This document shows, piece by piece, positions 1 through 10,387 of a stretch of DNA of 64,000 nt. A program made the translations under genes and the position numbers. Source of the stretch: Pseudonocardia sp. MH-G8 (lineage in GTDB: Bacteria > Actinomycetota > Actinomycetes > Mycobacteriales > Pseudonocardiaceae). The DNA lies in NCBI RefSeq assembly GCF_002262885.1, contig NZ_NKYF01000001.1, positions 434,001 to 498,000 on the forward strand, in the 5' to 3' direction. Below the pieces are notes generated by a model. That model was not told where the DNA came from and did not search any database. It saw only the letters and a program-made list of their open reading frames with translations. Positions within the stretch are counted from its first letter, which is position 1. The number at the start of each line of letters is the position of its first letter.

Positions 1-662
1 CGCTCCTGGCCGCCGAGCCCGACTTCACCTACTCGACGTTCGCGTCGGCCTACGCGCCCGAGGCCGCCGGCTCCCGCGAGGATCTCGCCGCGCTCGGCGT
101 GCCGGCCTACCTGTCGGCCCACAGCTGCCCGGACCGGGCGCCCGGGCCGGTGCCGTTCGACGCGATCATGCAGGAGATCACCGACATCGGCACGGTCTTC
201 GGGGTGCCCGAGCGCGCCGCGGCGCTCGTGGCCGAGCAGCGGGCGCGCCTCGCGGCGGCCACGGGCACGAGCACGCCCGAGCGGTCGGTCCTCTGGTACT
301 ACTCCGGCACCAGCACGCCGCACGTCGCCGGCTCGGGCGGGCTCGCGGCCACCATGAGCGAGGTCGTCGGCGTCCGCAACGCGTTCGACGACGCCCCGCA
401 GGCCTGGGTGGAGGGCAGCTGGGAGGAGATCGCCGAGCGCGACCCGGACGTGTTCGTGCTCGCCGACCTCACCCGGGGCGGCGACGGCGACAGCGCCCAG
501 TCGAAGATCGATTTTCTGCGCGCGCACCCGGTGGCGTCGCAGCTGCGCGCCGTCCGCGAGGGCGCGTTCATCGTCGTTCCCGGCTCGACGCTGGACCCGT
601 CGATCCGGAGCGTGTCCGCGGTGGAAGCCGTGAGCGCGGGACTTCAGGAGGTAGGAACATGA
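1..662 (+). CDS. ABC transporter substrate-binding protein, metal-chelate type (5'-truncated by window edge)
   Basis: This is the C-terminal part of a periplasmic-binding-protein-like lipoprotein. The frame is open from base 3, so the start lies outside the window. The sequence has the usual second-lobe features of the iron-siderophore/cobalamin/F420-0 class: a WYYSGT strand, an SWEEIAERDPDVFVLAD stretch, and an AVREGAF..VPGS segment near the end. It overlaps the next gene by 4 bp and is followed by a permease and an ATPase, so it is the receptor of this importer. The substrate (ferric siderophore, corrinoid or the proposed F420-0 precursor) cannot be decided from the sequence. Confidence 0.85.
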   Translation, partial: LLAAEPDFTYSTFASAYAPEAAGSREDLAALGVPAYLSAHSCPDRAPGPVPFDAIMQEITDIGTVFGVPERAAALVAEQRARLAAATGTSTPERSVLWYYSGTSTPHVAGSGGLAATMSEVVGVRNAFDDAPQAWVEGSWEEIAERDPDVFVLADLTRGGDGDSAQSKIDFLRAHPVASQLRAVREGAFIVVPGSTLDPSIRSVSAVEAVSAGLQEVGT

Positions 663-1426
663 GCGCACCGACGACCGACGCCACCCACCGGCGTCTGCTC
701 GAACGCTGGGAGCTGCAGCAGGCGGCCTACGTCGCCCACCGGGAGAACCGCTTCGAGGTCATGCTCGACGTGCTGGCCCTGCACGGTCCGGCCGCCCCGA
801 CGGTCCTCGACCTGGCCTGCGGGCCGGGATCGATCTCCGACCGGGTGCTGCGCCGGTTCCCCGACGCCACCACCGTGGCCGTCGACTACGACCCCGTGCT
901 GACGCGCGTGGCCGAGGAGGCCCTGGCCGGCCACGGCGGCCGCGCCACCGTCCTCGACGTCGACCTCGCCCGGCCCGGCTGGTCGGACGCGCTCGGGGGA
1001 CGGCGGTTCGACGCGGTGCTGAGCTCCACGGCGCTGCACTGGCTCGCGCCCGGCCGGCTGCTGGCCGTCTACGAGGAGCTGGGCCGGATGCTGGCGCCGG
1101 GCGCGGTGTTCCTCAACGCCGACCACCTGCGCTTCGACGACCGGGCGCCGACCCTGCGCGAGATCTCGGCCGCCCACGACCGGCGGTGCCAGGACGAGGC
1201 CTTCACCGCCGGGGTGCCGGACTGGCAGGGCTGGTGGGCCGAGGCGGCGCAGCTGCCCGACCTGGCCGAGCTGGTGGCACTGCGCGAGCAGCGCTTCGCC
1301 GACCGGCCACCCCAGCCCCACTCCCCGCTGGACCTGCACCTCGCCGCGCTGCGGACCGCCGGGTTCGCGGAGGTGGGCACGGTGTGGCAGTACCTCGATG
1401 ACCACGTCGTCTTCGCGCGTCGCTGA
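659..1426 (+). CDS. class I SAM-dependent methyltransferase
   Basis: A 255-aa Rossmann-fold methyltransferase. The SAM-binding glycine motif VLDLACGPGSIS lies near residue 50, the acidic end of strand 2 is VAVDYDP, and ALHWLAPG marks the post-motif region. A clear AGGAGG Shine-Dalgarno precedes the ATG, and the start overlaps the stop of the binding-protein gene. The next gene starts 29 bp before its end, so it is translationally embedded in an ABC importer operon. It could modify the imported chelate or chelator, but that is inference. The acceptor is unknown. Confidence 0.85.
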   Translation: MSAPTTDATHRRLLERWELQQAAYVAHRENRFEVMLDVLALHGPAAPTVLDLACGPGSISDRVLRRFPDATTVAVDYDPVLTRVAEEALAGHGGRATVLDVDLARPGWSDALGGRRFDAVLSSTALHWLAPGRLLAVYEELGRMLAPGAVFLNADHLRFDDRAPTLREISAAHDRRCQDEAFTAGVPDWQGWWAEAAQLPDLAELVALREQRFADRPPQPHSPLDLHLAALRTAGFAEVGTVWQYLDDHVVFARR

Positions 1427-2440
1427 ACCCCGCCGCGCGGCGGTGGTCGCCGTGGCCGGGTCGGTGGCGCTCGTGCTGTCGATCGCGGTGGCGGTGACCC
1501 TCGGTTCGGCGGACCTGGCCGTCACCGACGTGGCCCGGTCGGTGCTGGTGCACCTCGGGCTGCCGCTGCGCCCGCTCCCCCCGCTGCACGACGGCATCGT
1601 CTGGCAGCTGCGGATGCCGCGGGTGCTGCTCGCCGTGCTCGTCGGCGCCGGGCTCGCGGTGTGCGGGGCGGTCCTGCAGGCCCTCACCGGCAACCCGCTG
1701 GCCGACCCGTACCTGCTCGGCATCTCCTCGGGGGCGTCCACCGGAGCCGTCGCCGTGCTCGTGCTCGGCGTCGGCGCCGGCGCCGGGGCGTTCGCCCTGT
1801 CCGGTGGCGCCTTCCTCGGCAGCCTCATCGCGTTCGCGACGGTGCTGGCGCTGGCCGGGCGGTCCTTGGTGAGCTCCACGCGGGTGGTGCTCGCCGGCGT
1901 CGCCGCGTCGCAGCTGTTCGGCGCGGTCACCAGCCTCATCGTGATCACCTCGGCGGACGCCGACGCCACCCGCAGCGTGACGTTCTGGCTGCTCGGGTCG
2001 CTCGCGGCCGCGGACTGGACCACGGTGCTCACCTGCGCCGCGGTGGTGGCCGCCGTGCTCGCCGCCTGCTGGTCGGCCGCGCTCGCCCTCGACGCGTTCG
2101 CGTTCGGTCAGGAGGCCGCCGCGGCGCTCGGGGTGCCGCCGGCGCGCACGCAGCTGCTGCTGTTCACCGCCACCGCGCTGGCCGCCGCCGCGCTGGTGGC
2201 CGCGAGCGGCGCGATCGGCTTCGTCGGGTTGGTCGTCCCGCACGCGGCGCGGTTCCTCGTCGGGGCCGGGCACCGCAGGCTACTGCCGGTGTGCGCGCTG
2301 CTGGGCGGGGTGTTCCTGCTGTGGGCCGACACGGCCGCCCGGTCGGTGTTCGCACCCCAGGACGTGCCGGTCGGGGTGGTCACCGCGGTGGTCGGCGTCC
2401 CGGTCTTCGCGGTGATCCTGCGGCGCAGGCGGACCGGGTC

Positions 2441-2444
<4 letters not shown>
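1398..2444 (+). CDS. FecCD family ABC transporter permease
   Basis: A 348-aa integral membrane protein with about nine to ten hydrophobic helices. It has the FecCD/BtuC hallmarks RMPRVLLAVLVGAGLAVCG, QALTGNPLADPYLLGISSGA and GAIGFVGLVVPHAARF, the last being the cytoplasmic coupling region that contacts the ATPase. It forms the channel of the importer whose receptor and ATPase flank it. The ATG used here lies inside the end of the methyltransferase gene, and its stop overlaps the GTG of the ATPase gene. Length is normal for the family. Confidence 0.93.
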
Positions 2445-3207
<763 letters not shown>

Positions 3208-3229
<22 letters not shown>

Positions 3230-3260
3230 TTTCTGCGAACAGCAGTGAGGCTCCAAGGTG
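3208..3260. terminator. bidirectional terminator hairpin with GGAGCCTTACTGCTG core
   Basis: Two 21-nt arms (3208-3228 and 3240-3260) pair with a single G-U type mismatch around an 11-nt loop. The element lies exactly between the convergent ends of the ATPase and AsnC genes and overlaps the ATPase stop. The same 17-nt core TTGGAGCCTTACTGCTG returns in the hairpin at 44523-44583, also between convergent genes. Confidence 0.8.
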
Positions 3261-3262
3261 CA

Positions 3263-5091
<1,829 letters not shown>

Positions 5092-5158
5092 CCCGACTCA
5101 GCGGGAGCACTGCATGATCGGTCCGACGATCACCGCCGGAAGGTTCTTCATGGTCACA

Positions 5159-5221
5159 TCGACACCGGGGCTGTGGGATCTCGCGGCGACAGCCCTGAAG
5201 TCGACCTGATCATGAAACCGG
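5159..5221. terminator. hairpin with CTGATCATGAAACCGG tail between hppD and actP
   Basis: Imperfect arms TCGACACCGGGGCTGT (5159-5174) and ACAGCCCTGAAGTCGA (5189-5204) form a stem between two convergent genes. It is followed directly by CTGATCATGAAACCGG (5206-5221), which recurs with one change after the hairpin at 19269-19316. It probably terminates both hppD and actP. The remaining bases between the two stops hold a 31-codon open frame that looks fortuitous. Confidence 0.55.
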
Positions 5222-5240
5222 CCCGTGCCGGGTCCACTCG

Positions 5241-6938
5241 CTAGACCATGATCTTGGGGAACGGCATCGTCTTCGGCGCCGCCGGCTTCTCCGAGCCGGC
5301 CCCGGTGAGCGCCCGCACCTCCATCTCGGCGTGCCGGGCGGCGGCCCGGTCGTCCTTGCGGCCGAGGAACGTGCCGACGACACCGAGCAGGAACGACGCG
5401 GGGATCGAGACGAGGCCGGGGTTGGCCAGCGGGAAGATCGCGAAGTCGGCGCTCGGGATCATCGCGGTGGAGCTGCCCGACACCGCGGGCGAGAGCACGA
5501 TGAGCGCCACGCTGATGCCCAGGCCGCCGTAGATGCTGCACAGCGCGCCCGCGGTGTTGAACCGCTTCCAGAACAGCGAGTAGAGGATCGTCGGCAGGTT
5601 CGCCGACGCCGCCACCGCGAACGCGAGCGCCACCAGGAACGCCACGTTCTGGTTGCGGGCCAGGATCCCGGCCGCCACCGCCACCACGCCGACGAGCACG
5701 GCCGTGCGGCGCGCGACGCGTACCTCGGAGTCCGGCGATGCGGTGCCGCGCTTGAGCACGTTGGCGTAGACGTCGTGGGCGAACGACGCCGACGCCGTGA
5801 TCGTCAGGCCCGCGACGACCGCGAGGATCGTGGCGAACGCGACCGCCGAGATGATCCCGAGCATGAGCTCCCCGCCGAGCTGGTAGGCCAGCAGCGGTGC
5901 CGCGGAGTTCGTGCCGCCCGGCGCCGAGGCGATGCGCTGCGCGCCCCCCGGCACGAGCGCGGCCGCGCCGTAGCCCAGGACCAGCGAGAACAGGTAGAAG
6001 ATGCCGATCAGCCAGATCGCCCACACCACCGAGCGCCGCGCCTCCTTGGCGTTGGGCACCGTGTAGAAGCGCATCAGGATGTGCGGCAGGCCGGCCGTGC
6101 CCAGCACCAGTGCCAGGCCCAACGACAAGAAGTCGATCTTCGCGAGGTCGGACGCACCGAACTGCAGCCCGGGGATCAGCAGCCGCTCGCCCAGCTCCTT
6201 GACCTCGCCGGAGCTCGTCTCCATCGTCGGGTTGGCCTCGACCGCGTCACCGAGCAACGCGGAGAGGTCGAACGCGTAGCGGCCGAGCACCCACGCCACC
6301 ATCGTCGCCGCGCCGACGAGCAGCAGTCCCGCCTTGATGATCTGTACCCAGGTGGTGCCCTTCATCCCGCCCACGAGCACGTAAGTGATCATCAGCAGGC
6401 CGACGACGGCGATCACGATGCCCTGGCCGAGGGTGTCGCTGTTCGGGATCTGCAGCAACAGCGCGATCAACGCGCCCGCGCCCGCCATCTGCGCGAGCAG
6501 GTAGAAGAACGACACCACCAGCGTGGAGGTCGCCGCCGCCGCACGCACCGGACGCTGCCGCATCCGGAAGCTCAGCACGTCCCCCATCGTGAACTTGCCG
6601 GTGTTGCGCAGCAGCTCGGCAACCAGCAGCAGGGCCACCAGCCACGCCACCAGGAAGCCGATCGAGTAGAGGAACCCGTCGTAGCCGTTCACAGCGATCG
6701 CACCCGCGATCCCGAGGAACGACGCCGCCGACAGGTAGTCACCCGCGATCGCCACGCCGTTCTGCGGGCCGGTGAACGACCGGCCCGCCGCGTAGTAGTC
6801 CGAGGCAGTGCGGTTGCCCCGGCTCACCCGGAACACCACCACCAGCGTCACCAGCACGAACGCGGCGAACACCGTGATGTTGATGATCGGGCTGCCGATC
6901 TGGTCCGGCGCCGGTGCCTCCTGGGCGAGCAGGGACAT
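5241..6938 (-). CDS. actP: cation/acetate symporter, SSS family
   Basis: A 565-aa sodium:solute symporter with about 13 membrane helices, the expected size for ActP. Typical segments are ASDYYAAGRSFTGPQNGVAIAGDYLSAASFLG near the N-terminus, the LVGGMKGTTWVQIIKAGLLL region and ATILAVVAGLTITASASFAHDVY. It imports acetate and other short monocarboxylates. Its ATG overlaps the stop of the upstream DUF485 gene (ATGA), an arrangement conserved for actP/yjcH pairs. No acetyl-CoA synthetase gene is adjacent. Confidence 0.92.
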   Translation of the reverse strand: MSLLAQEAPAPDQIGSPIINITVFAAFVLVTLVVVFRVSRGNRTASDYYAAGRSFTGPQNGVAIAGDYLSAASFLGIAGAIAVNGYDGFLYSIGFLVAWLVALLLVAELLRNTGKFTMGDVLSFRMRQRPVRAAAATSTLVVSFFYLLAQMAGAGALIALLLQIPNSDTLGQGIVIAVVGLLMITYVLVGGMKGTTWVQIIKAGLLLVGAATMVAWVLGRYAFDLSALLGDAVEANPTMETSSGEVKELGERLLIPGLQFGASDLAKIDFLSLGLALVLGTAGLPHILMRFYTVPNAKEARRSVVWAIWLIGIFYLFSLVLGYGAAALVPGGAQRIASAPGGTNSAAPLLAYQLGGELMLGIISAVAFATILAVVAGLTITASASFAHDVYANVLKRGTASPDSEVRVARRTAVLVGVVAVAAGILARNQNVAFLVALAFAVAASANLPTILYSLFWKRFNTAGALCSIYGGLGISVALIVLSPAVSGSSTAMIPSADFAIFPLANPGLVSIPASFLLGVVGTFLGRKDDRAAARHAEMEVRALTGAGSEKPAAPKTMPFPKIMV

Positions 6939-7222
6939 CAGTAGCCCTCCATGCGCGTGCGGATCTTCTCCGCGACGGGGTCGAGCCGGGTGTCGGCGTA
7001 CCGCACGTACAGCCCGGTGATCAGGAACGTCGTGACGAACTGCAGGAGCCCGACCACGATCCCGACGTTGATGTTGCCGAACACCGGTATCGCCATGAAC
7101 TCCGGCGCGTAGGACGCCAGCAGGACGTATGCGAGGTACCAGAGCATGAAGGCCGCGCTCATCGGGAACACGAACCGGCGCAGCCGCGAGCGGAGCTCGG
7201 CGAACTCCGGCGTGTCCTGCAT
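6938..7222 (-). CDS. DUF485 family inner-membrane protein (YjcH-like)
   Basis: A 94-aa protein with an amphipathic N-terminus (PEFAELRSRLRRFVFP) and two membrane helices, ending LYVRYADTRLDPVAEKIR, which is the DUF485 signature. It is always found next to acetate symporters and here overlaps actP by 4 bp. The ATG at 7222 gives the usual family length of about 100 aa; the much longer upstream open frame is not conserved in character. The ribosome site is weak, so the start is moderately certain. Confidence 0.88.
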   Translation of the reverse strand: MQDTPEFAELRSRLRRFVFPMSAAFMLWYLAYVLLASYAPEFMAIPVFGNINVGIVVGLLQFVTTFLITGLYVRYADTRLDPVAEKIRTRMEGY

Positions 7223-7636
7223 CTGCTCGTGGACCGTTCGTTCATCCCGATAGTTCAGGGATCTCACCCGGCACCGTCCCCATCTCCGCGACGCGACTGC
7301 TGCGACCTGCCTGCAGCCCGGTGCAACGACCGCAGCACCACCCGGTTCCGCGGCACCGACCCTGCAAGATCGAACTCCGGGCACGGTCGGCAGCCCCCGG
7401 ACATCCGGGGCGACCCGACCGGGTGAAGATACGAGGGTCGCGGTGGTCGGCGTCACGCAGTACCCGACGTAAGACCACGTGGTGTAGCCGAAACCCGGCG
7501 TTCGCCCGCACTCGCCCTCCATTCGGGTGGACACGAGCGTCCTGACGAGCGACACGCCGGTACCACCGCGTGAACGTCGCGCGCTCGCGGGCGTCCGGTC
7601 GAGTGCTGGCTACGCTGGCCCGACCCCGGGGGGACG
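7223..7636. other. intergenic region, divergent actP operon / GAF gene
   Basis: No gene is supported in these 414 bp. A TACGCT hexamer at 7611-7616 is a plausible -10 for the GAF-domain gene, with transcription starting shortly before its GTG at 7637. No convincing promoter was found for the leftward DUF485-actP operon. The long open frames on either strand are composition-driven. Confidence 0.5.
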
Positions 7637-8395
7637 GTGACAGGAGTGACGGAGCGGTTCCGGGCGGCGGTGCGGCCCGTCGCCGTCATCGCGGCCACCG
7701 CGGCCTGGGTGATCGGCGCGTTCCTCAACCAGCTGTCCGGGTGGTCGCTCACGCTCACCGTGGCCGCCGGCGCGGCACTCACCGCGCTCGCCGTCGGGCT
7801 GCCGCTGCGCGCCGAGCACAACGCGCGGGCCCGCGCCGGCACCGCCGAGCAGATCGCCGAGGACGCCGGCGCCCGCATCCAGCTCGTGCTCAACGACGCG
7901 ATGGAGCCCCTCACCTACCTGATCGGCCGGATCGTCGACATGCGCGGCTGGTCGCGCAGCCGCGAGCTCGGCGACCTGCAGGGCCAGGCCAAGGCCGTCG
8001 TGCTCTCCGCCGCCGCCGAGGTGCTGGGCGCCGACCGGCTGCGCTCGTGCTTCTTCGCGCGCGTCGAGGACCGGCTCGTGCCGTCCGGGTTCCACGGCCG
8101 GGCCGAGGCGCCGCGCAGCACGTTCGAGGCCGGCACGCCGCTCGGCGACTTCGCCCTCGACATGCTGGCCCGTCGCGAGGACCTGTTCTGCGCCGACACC
8201 CACGCCGCCTCCCCGCCCGGCTGGGCGCCCGGCGGGCACGCCTACCGCACCTTCGTCGCGGTGCCGGTGGCCACCGAGTCGCGGGAGTTCGGGATCCTCA
8301 CCGTCGACGGCCTGCAGGTCGGTGATCTCACCGAGGCCGACGTCGCCGCCGTCCGCGTGCTCGCCCGCCTGTTGGCGGTCGCCCTCGGCGCCTGA
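7637..8395 (+). CDS. membrane-anchored GAF-domain-like protein
   Basis: A 252-aa protein with two N-terminal hydrophobic helices (about residues 13-55), a short linker, and a GAF-like sensory domain at about residues 95-250. The GAF-like strands are YRTFVAVPVATESREFGILTVDGLQVGDLTEADVAAVRVLARLLAVAL. There is no kinase, cyclase or phosphatase output domain. The GTG start follows a GGGGGGA Shine-Dalgarno. A ligand or partner cannot be named. Confidence 0.75.
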   Translation: MTGVTERFRAAVRPVAVIAATAAWVIGAFLNQLSGWSLTLTVAAGAALTALAVGLPLRAEHNARARAGTAEQIAEDAGARIQLVLNDAMEPLTYLIGRIVDMRGWSRSRELGDLQGQAKAVVLSAAAEVLGADRLRSCFFARVEDRLVPSGFHGRAEAPRSTFEAGTPLGDFALDMLARREDLFCADTHAASPPGWAPGGHAYRTFVAVPVATESREFGILTVDGLQVGDLTEADVAAVRVLARLLAVALGA

Positions 8396-8414
8396 CCAGC
8401 GCTACCCTGGTGGC

Positions 8415-8588
8415 GTGGCGAAATCCGTGAGCAACGGCGACGACGCGCAGCGCGCCCGGTTGGCGCGCCTGCTGCGCGACCCCGCCACCTACTTCGCCGA
8501 CGCCCGCCGCCAGGCCCACGAGCAGGCCAAGCGCCTGGTCGAGGCCCGCCTGGACGCGCACGGCGAGCCCTCCCCCGGCCACCCGTAG
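8415..8588 (+). CDS. small conserved-type hypothetical protein
   Basis: A 57-aa, highly charged, helical protein (RARLARLLRDPATYFADARRQAHEQAKRLVEARLD). The GTG at 8415 was chosen because TACCCT (8403-8408) lies seven bases before it, the geometry of a leaderless actinobacterial transcript. It sits between the GAF gene and the two-component system without overlap. Function is unknown. Confidence 0.7.
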   Translation: MAKSVSNGDDAQRARLARLLRDPATYFADARRQAHEQAKRLVEARLDAHGEPSPGHP

Positions 8589-8653
8589 CTGCCGGCCCGG
8601 GGGCCTTCACAGGATCTCCACATCACGCACCGCTGACCTCCACGATCGGCGTC

Positions 8654-8659
8654 TAGGTT
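8654..8659 (+). promoter_or_regulatory. -10 element of leaderless response-regulator mRNA
   Basis: TAGGTT ends seven bases before the ATG of the response regulator and no Shine-Dalgarno is present, so the transcript probably starts at or next to the start codon. The -35 region is not recognisable. Confidence 0.45.
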
Positions 8660-8666
8660 CAGCGCC

Positions 8667-9356
8667 ATGAGCGAGGGGCGCCGCCGGGTGCTGGTGGTGG
8701 ACGACGAGCCGACCATCGCGGGATCGATCGCGGCACGGCTGCGGGCCGAGGGCTACGCCGTCGACGTGGCGCACGACGGCCCGGCCGCGGTGGCGCGCTT
8801 CGAGGCGGGCGAGCCCGACCTCGTCGTGCTCGACGTGATGCTCCCCGGCTTCGACGGTCTCGAGGTGTGCCGGCGCATCCAGGCGCACCGCTCCGTCCCG
8901 GTGCTCATGCTCACCGCCCGCGACACCGAGACCGACCTGCTCGTCGGCCTGGCCGTGGGCGCCGACGACTACCTGACCAAGCCGTTCTCGATCCGCGAGC
9001 TCGCCGCGCGGGTCGGGGTGCTGTTCCGGCGGGTCGACCGGGCCGGCGAGCAACGAGCCACCGACCCGCGCATCGTCCTGGGCGACCTCGAGATCGACCC
9101 GGCGCAGCGGCGGGTGCTGCGCGCCGGCGCGCCCGCGCACCTCACGCCCACGGAGTTCGACCTGCTGGTGCACCTCGCCCGCCAACCGCGCACCGTGCAC
9201 CCGCGCGAGGCGCTGCTCGCGAGCGTCTGGGGTTGGCAGGACGCCACGGCCACCCGTTCCGTCGACAGCCACGTGAAGGCGCTGCGCCGCAAGCTCGGCG
9301 CCGACCTGATCCGCACCGTGCACGGGGTCGGCTACGCGCTGGAGGTCCCGAGGTGA
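8667..9356 (+). CDS. OmpR/PhoB family response regulator
   Basis: A 229-aa regulator. The receiver domain (residues 6-120) has the acidic pair DDE, phosphoacceptor D56 (VVLDVMLPG), conserved T (MLTARD) and K (LTKPF). The C-terminal winged helix (about 130-228) has HLTPTEFDLLVHLARQPRTVHPREALL and SVDSHVKALRRKLG, followed by VHGVGYAL. The stop overlaps the GTG of the cognate histidine kinase. The stimulus is unknown. The downstream DUF4173 membrane gene shares the operon. Confidence 0.95.
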   Translation: MSEGRRRVLVVDDEPTIAGSIAARLRAEGYAVDVAHDGPAAVARFEAGEPDLVVLDVMLPGFDGLEVCRRIQAHRSVPVLMLTARDTETDLLVGLAVGADDYLTKPFSIRELAARVGVLFRRVDRAGEQRATDPRIVLGDLEIDPAQRRVLRAGAPAHLTPTEFDLLVHLARQPRTVHPREALLASVWGWQDATATRSVDSHVKALRRKLGADLIRTVHGVGYALEVPR

Positions 9357-10387
9357 ACAAGCTGGGCGCGTTCGCCGATCTGCTCCCCCGCCCGCTCGAC
9401 CCGCTGCGCTCGATCAAACTCAAGATCAGCATCCTGCTCCTCGGGTCCGGTGCGGCCGGGATCGCCTACCTGTGGCAGGAGTACCGCTGGCTGCCGCCGC
9501 TCTCGACGACCTTGATCGCGCTCGCGATCGTGCTGCTCACCGCGCAGGTGCTCGCCCACGGCATGACCCGGCCGCTGCGGGAGATGACGGCCGCGGCGAT
9601 CGCGATGGCCCGGGGCGACTACACCCGGCGGGTCCGCGCCACGTCGAAGGACGAGGTCGGAACGCTCGCCGAAGCGTTCAACCGGATGGCCGCCGACCTC
9701 GCCGCGGCCGATCAGCAGCGCCGCGAGCTCATCGCCAACGTCTCCCACGAGCTGCGCACCCCTATCGCCGCCCTGCAGGCCGTTCTGGAGAACGTCGCGG
9801 ACGGCGTGGCCGAGCCGGACCCGGCCACGCTGCGCACCGCGCTCGCCCAGACCGAGCGGCTCGGCACGCTCGTCACCGAACTGCTCGACCTGTCGCGGAT
9901 CGACGCAGGCGCGCTCACGCTCGCGCCGGAGGTCATGGCGCTCACCCCGATGCTCGACGAGGCGGTGGCCGAGGCGCGCGTCGCGGCCGGGGTGGCCGGA
10001 CGCGACGTCGGGTTCCGGCTGGACGTCGACCCGCCGCAGCTCACGGTGCGCGCCGACCGCGGGCGGTTGCACCAGGTCGTGGTCAACCTGCTCGACAACG
10101 CCGCGCGACACGCGCCGCGGGGAACCGACGTCCACGTGGTGGGACGCCGAGAGGGAGGGGAGCTCGTGCTCGAGGTGCGGGACGAGGGACCGGGGATTCC
10201 CCCGGAGGAACGCGACCGGGTGTTCCACCGCTTCACGCGCGGCGAGCGCGCCGTCGGCGGGGGCACCGGGCTGGGCCTGGCCATCGCCCGCTGGGTGGTG
10301 GAGCTGCACGGCGGGCGCATCGCGGTCGCCGACACCCCTGCCGGAGCGGGCTGCCGCATCCGCGTGACCCTGCCGGGGCGGTCGTGA
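9353..10387 (+). CDS. two-component sensor histidine kinase
   Basis: A 344-aa kinase. Two membrane helices lie near residues 25-65 with almost no extracellular loop, followed by HAMP (TRPLREMTAAAIAMARGDY). The HisKA domain has phosphoacceptor H132 (NVSHELRTP), and HATPase_c has NLLDNAARHAP, DEGPGIP and GGGTGLGLAIA. The GTG start overlaps the regulator stop. The very short extracytoplasmic part suggests intramembrane sensing, possibly through the adjoining DUF4173 protein; that link is inference. Confidence 0.94.
   Translation: MNKLGAFADLLPRPLDPLRSIKLKISILLLGSGAAGIAYLWQEYRWLPPLSTTLIALAIVLLTAQVLAHGMTRPLREMTAAAIAMARGDYTRRVRATSKDEVGTLAEAFNRMAADLAAADQQRRELIANVSHELRTPIAALQAVLENVADGVAEPDPATLRTALAQTERLGTLVTELLDLSRIDAGALTLAPEVMALTPMLDEAVAEARVAAGVAGRDVGFRLDVDPPQLTVRADRGRLHQVVVNLLDNAARHAPRGTDVHVVGRREGGELVLEVRDEGPGIPPEERDRVFHRFTRGERAVGGGTGLGLAIARWVVELHGGRIAVADTPAGAGCRIRVTLPGRS

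Noticed and set aside
1203..2273. Long Arg/Gly/Ala/Pro-rich open frames antisense or out of frame with recognised genes throughout the window.
   Set aside because: These are composition-driven shadows; family-level motifs exist only in the frames listed as genes.
5114..5209. 31-codon ORF after hppD.
   Set aside because: It overlaps the bidirectional hairpin, has no ribosome site and no recognisable sequence.
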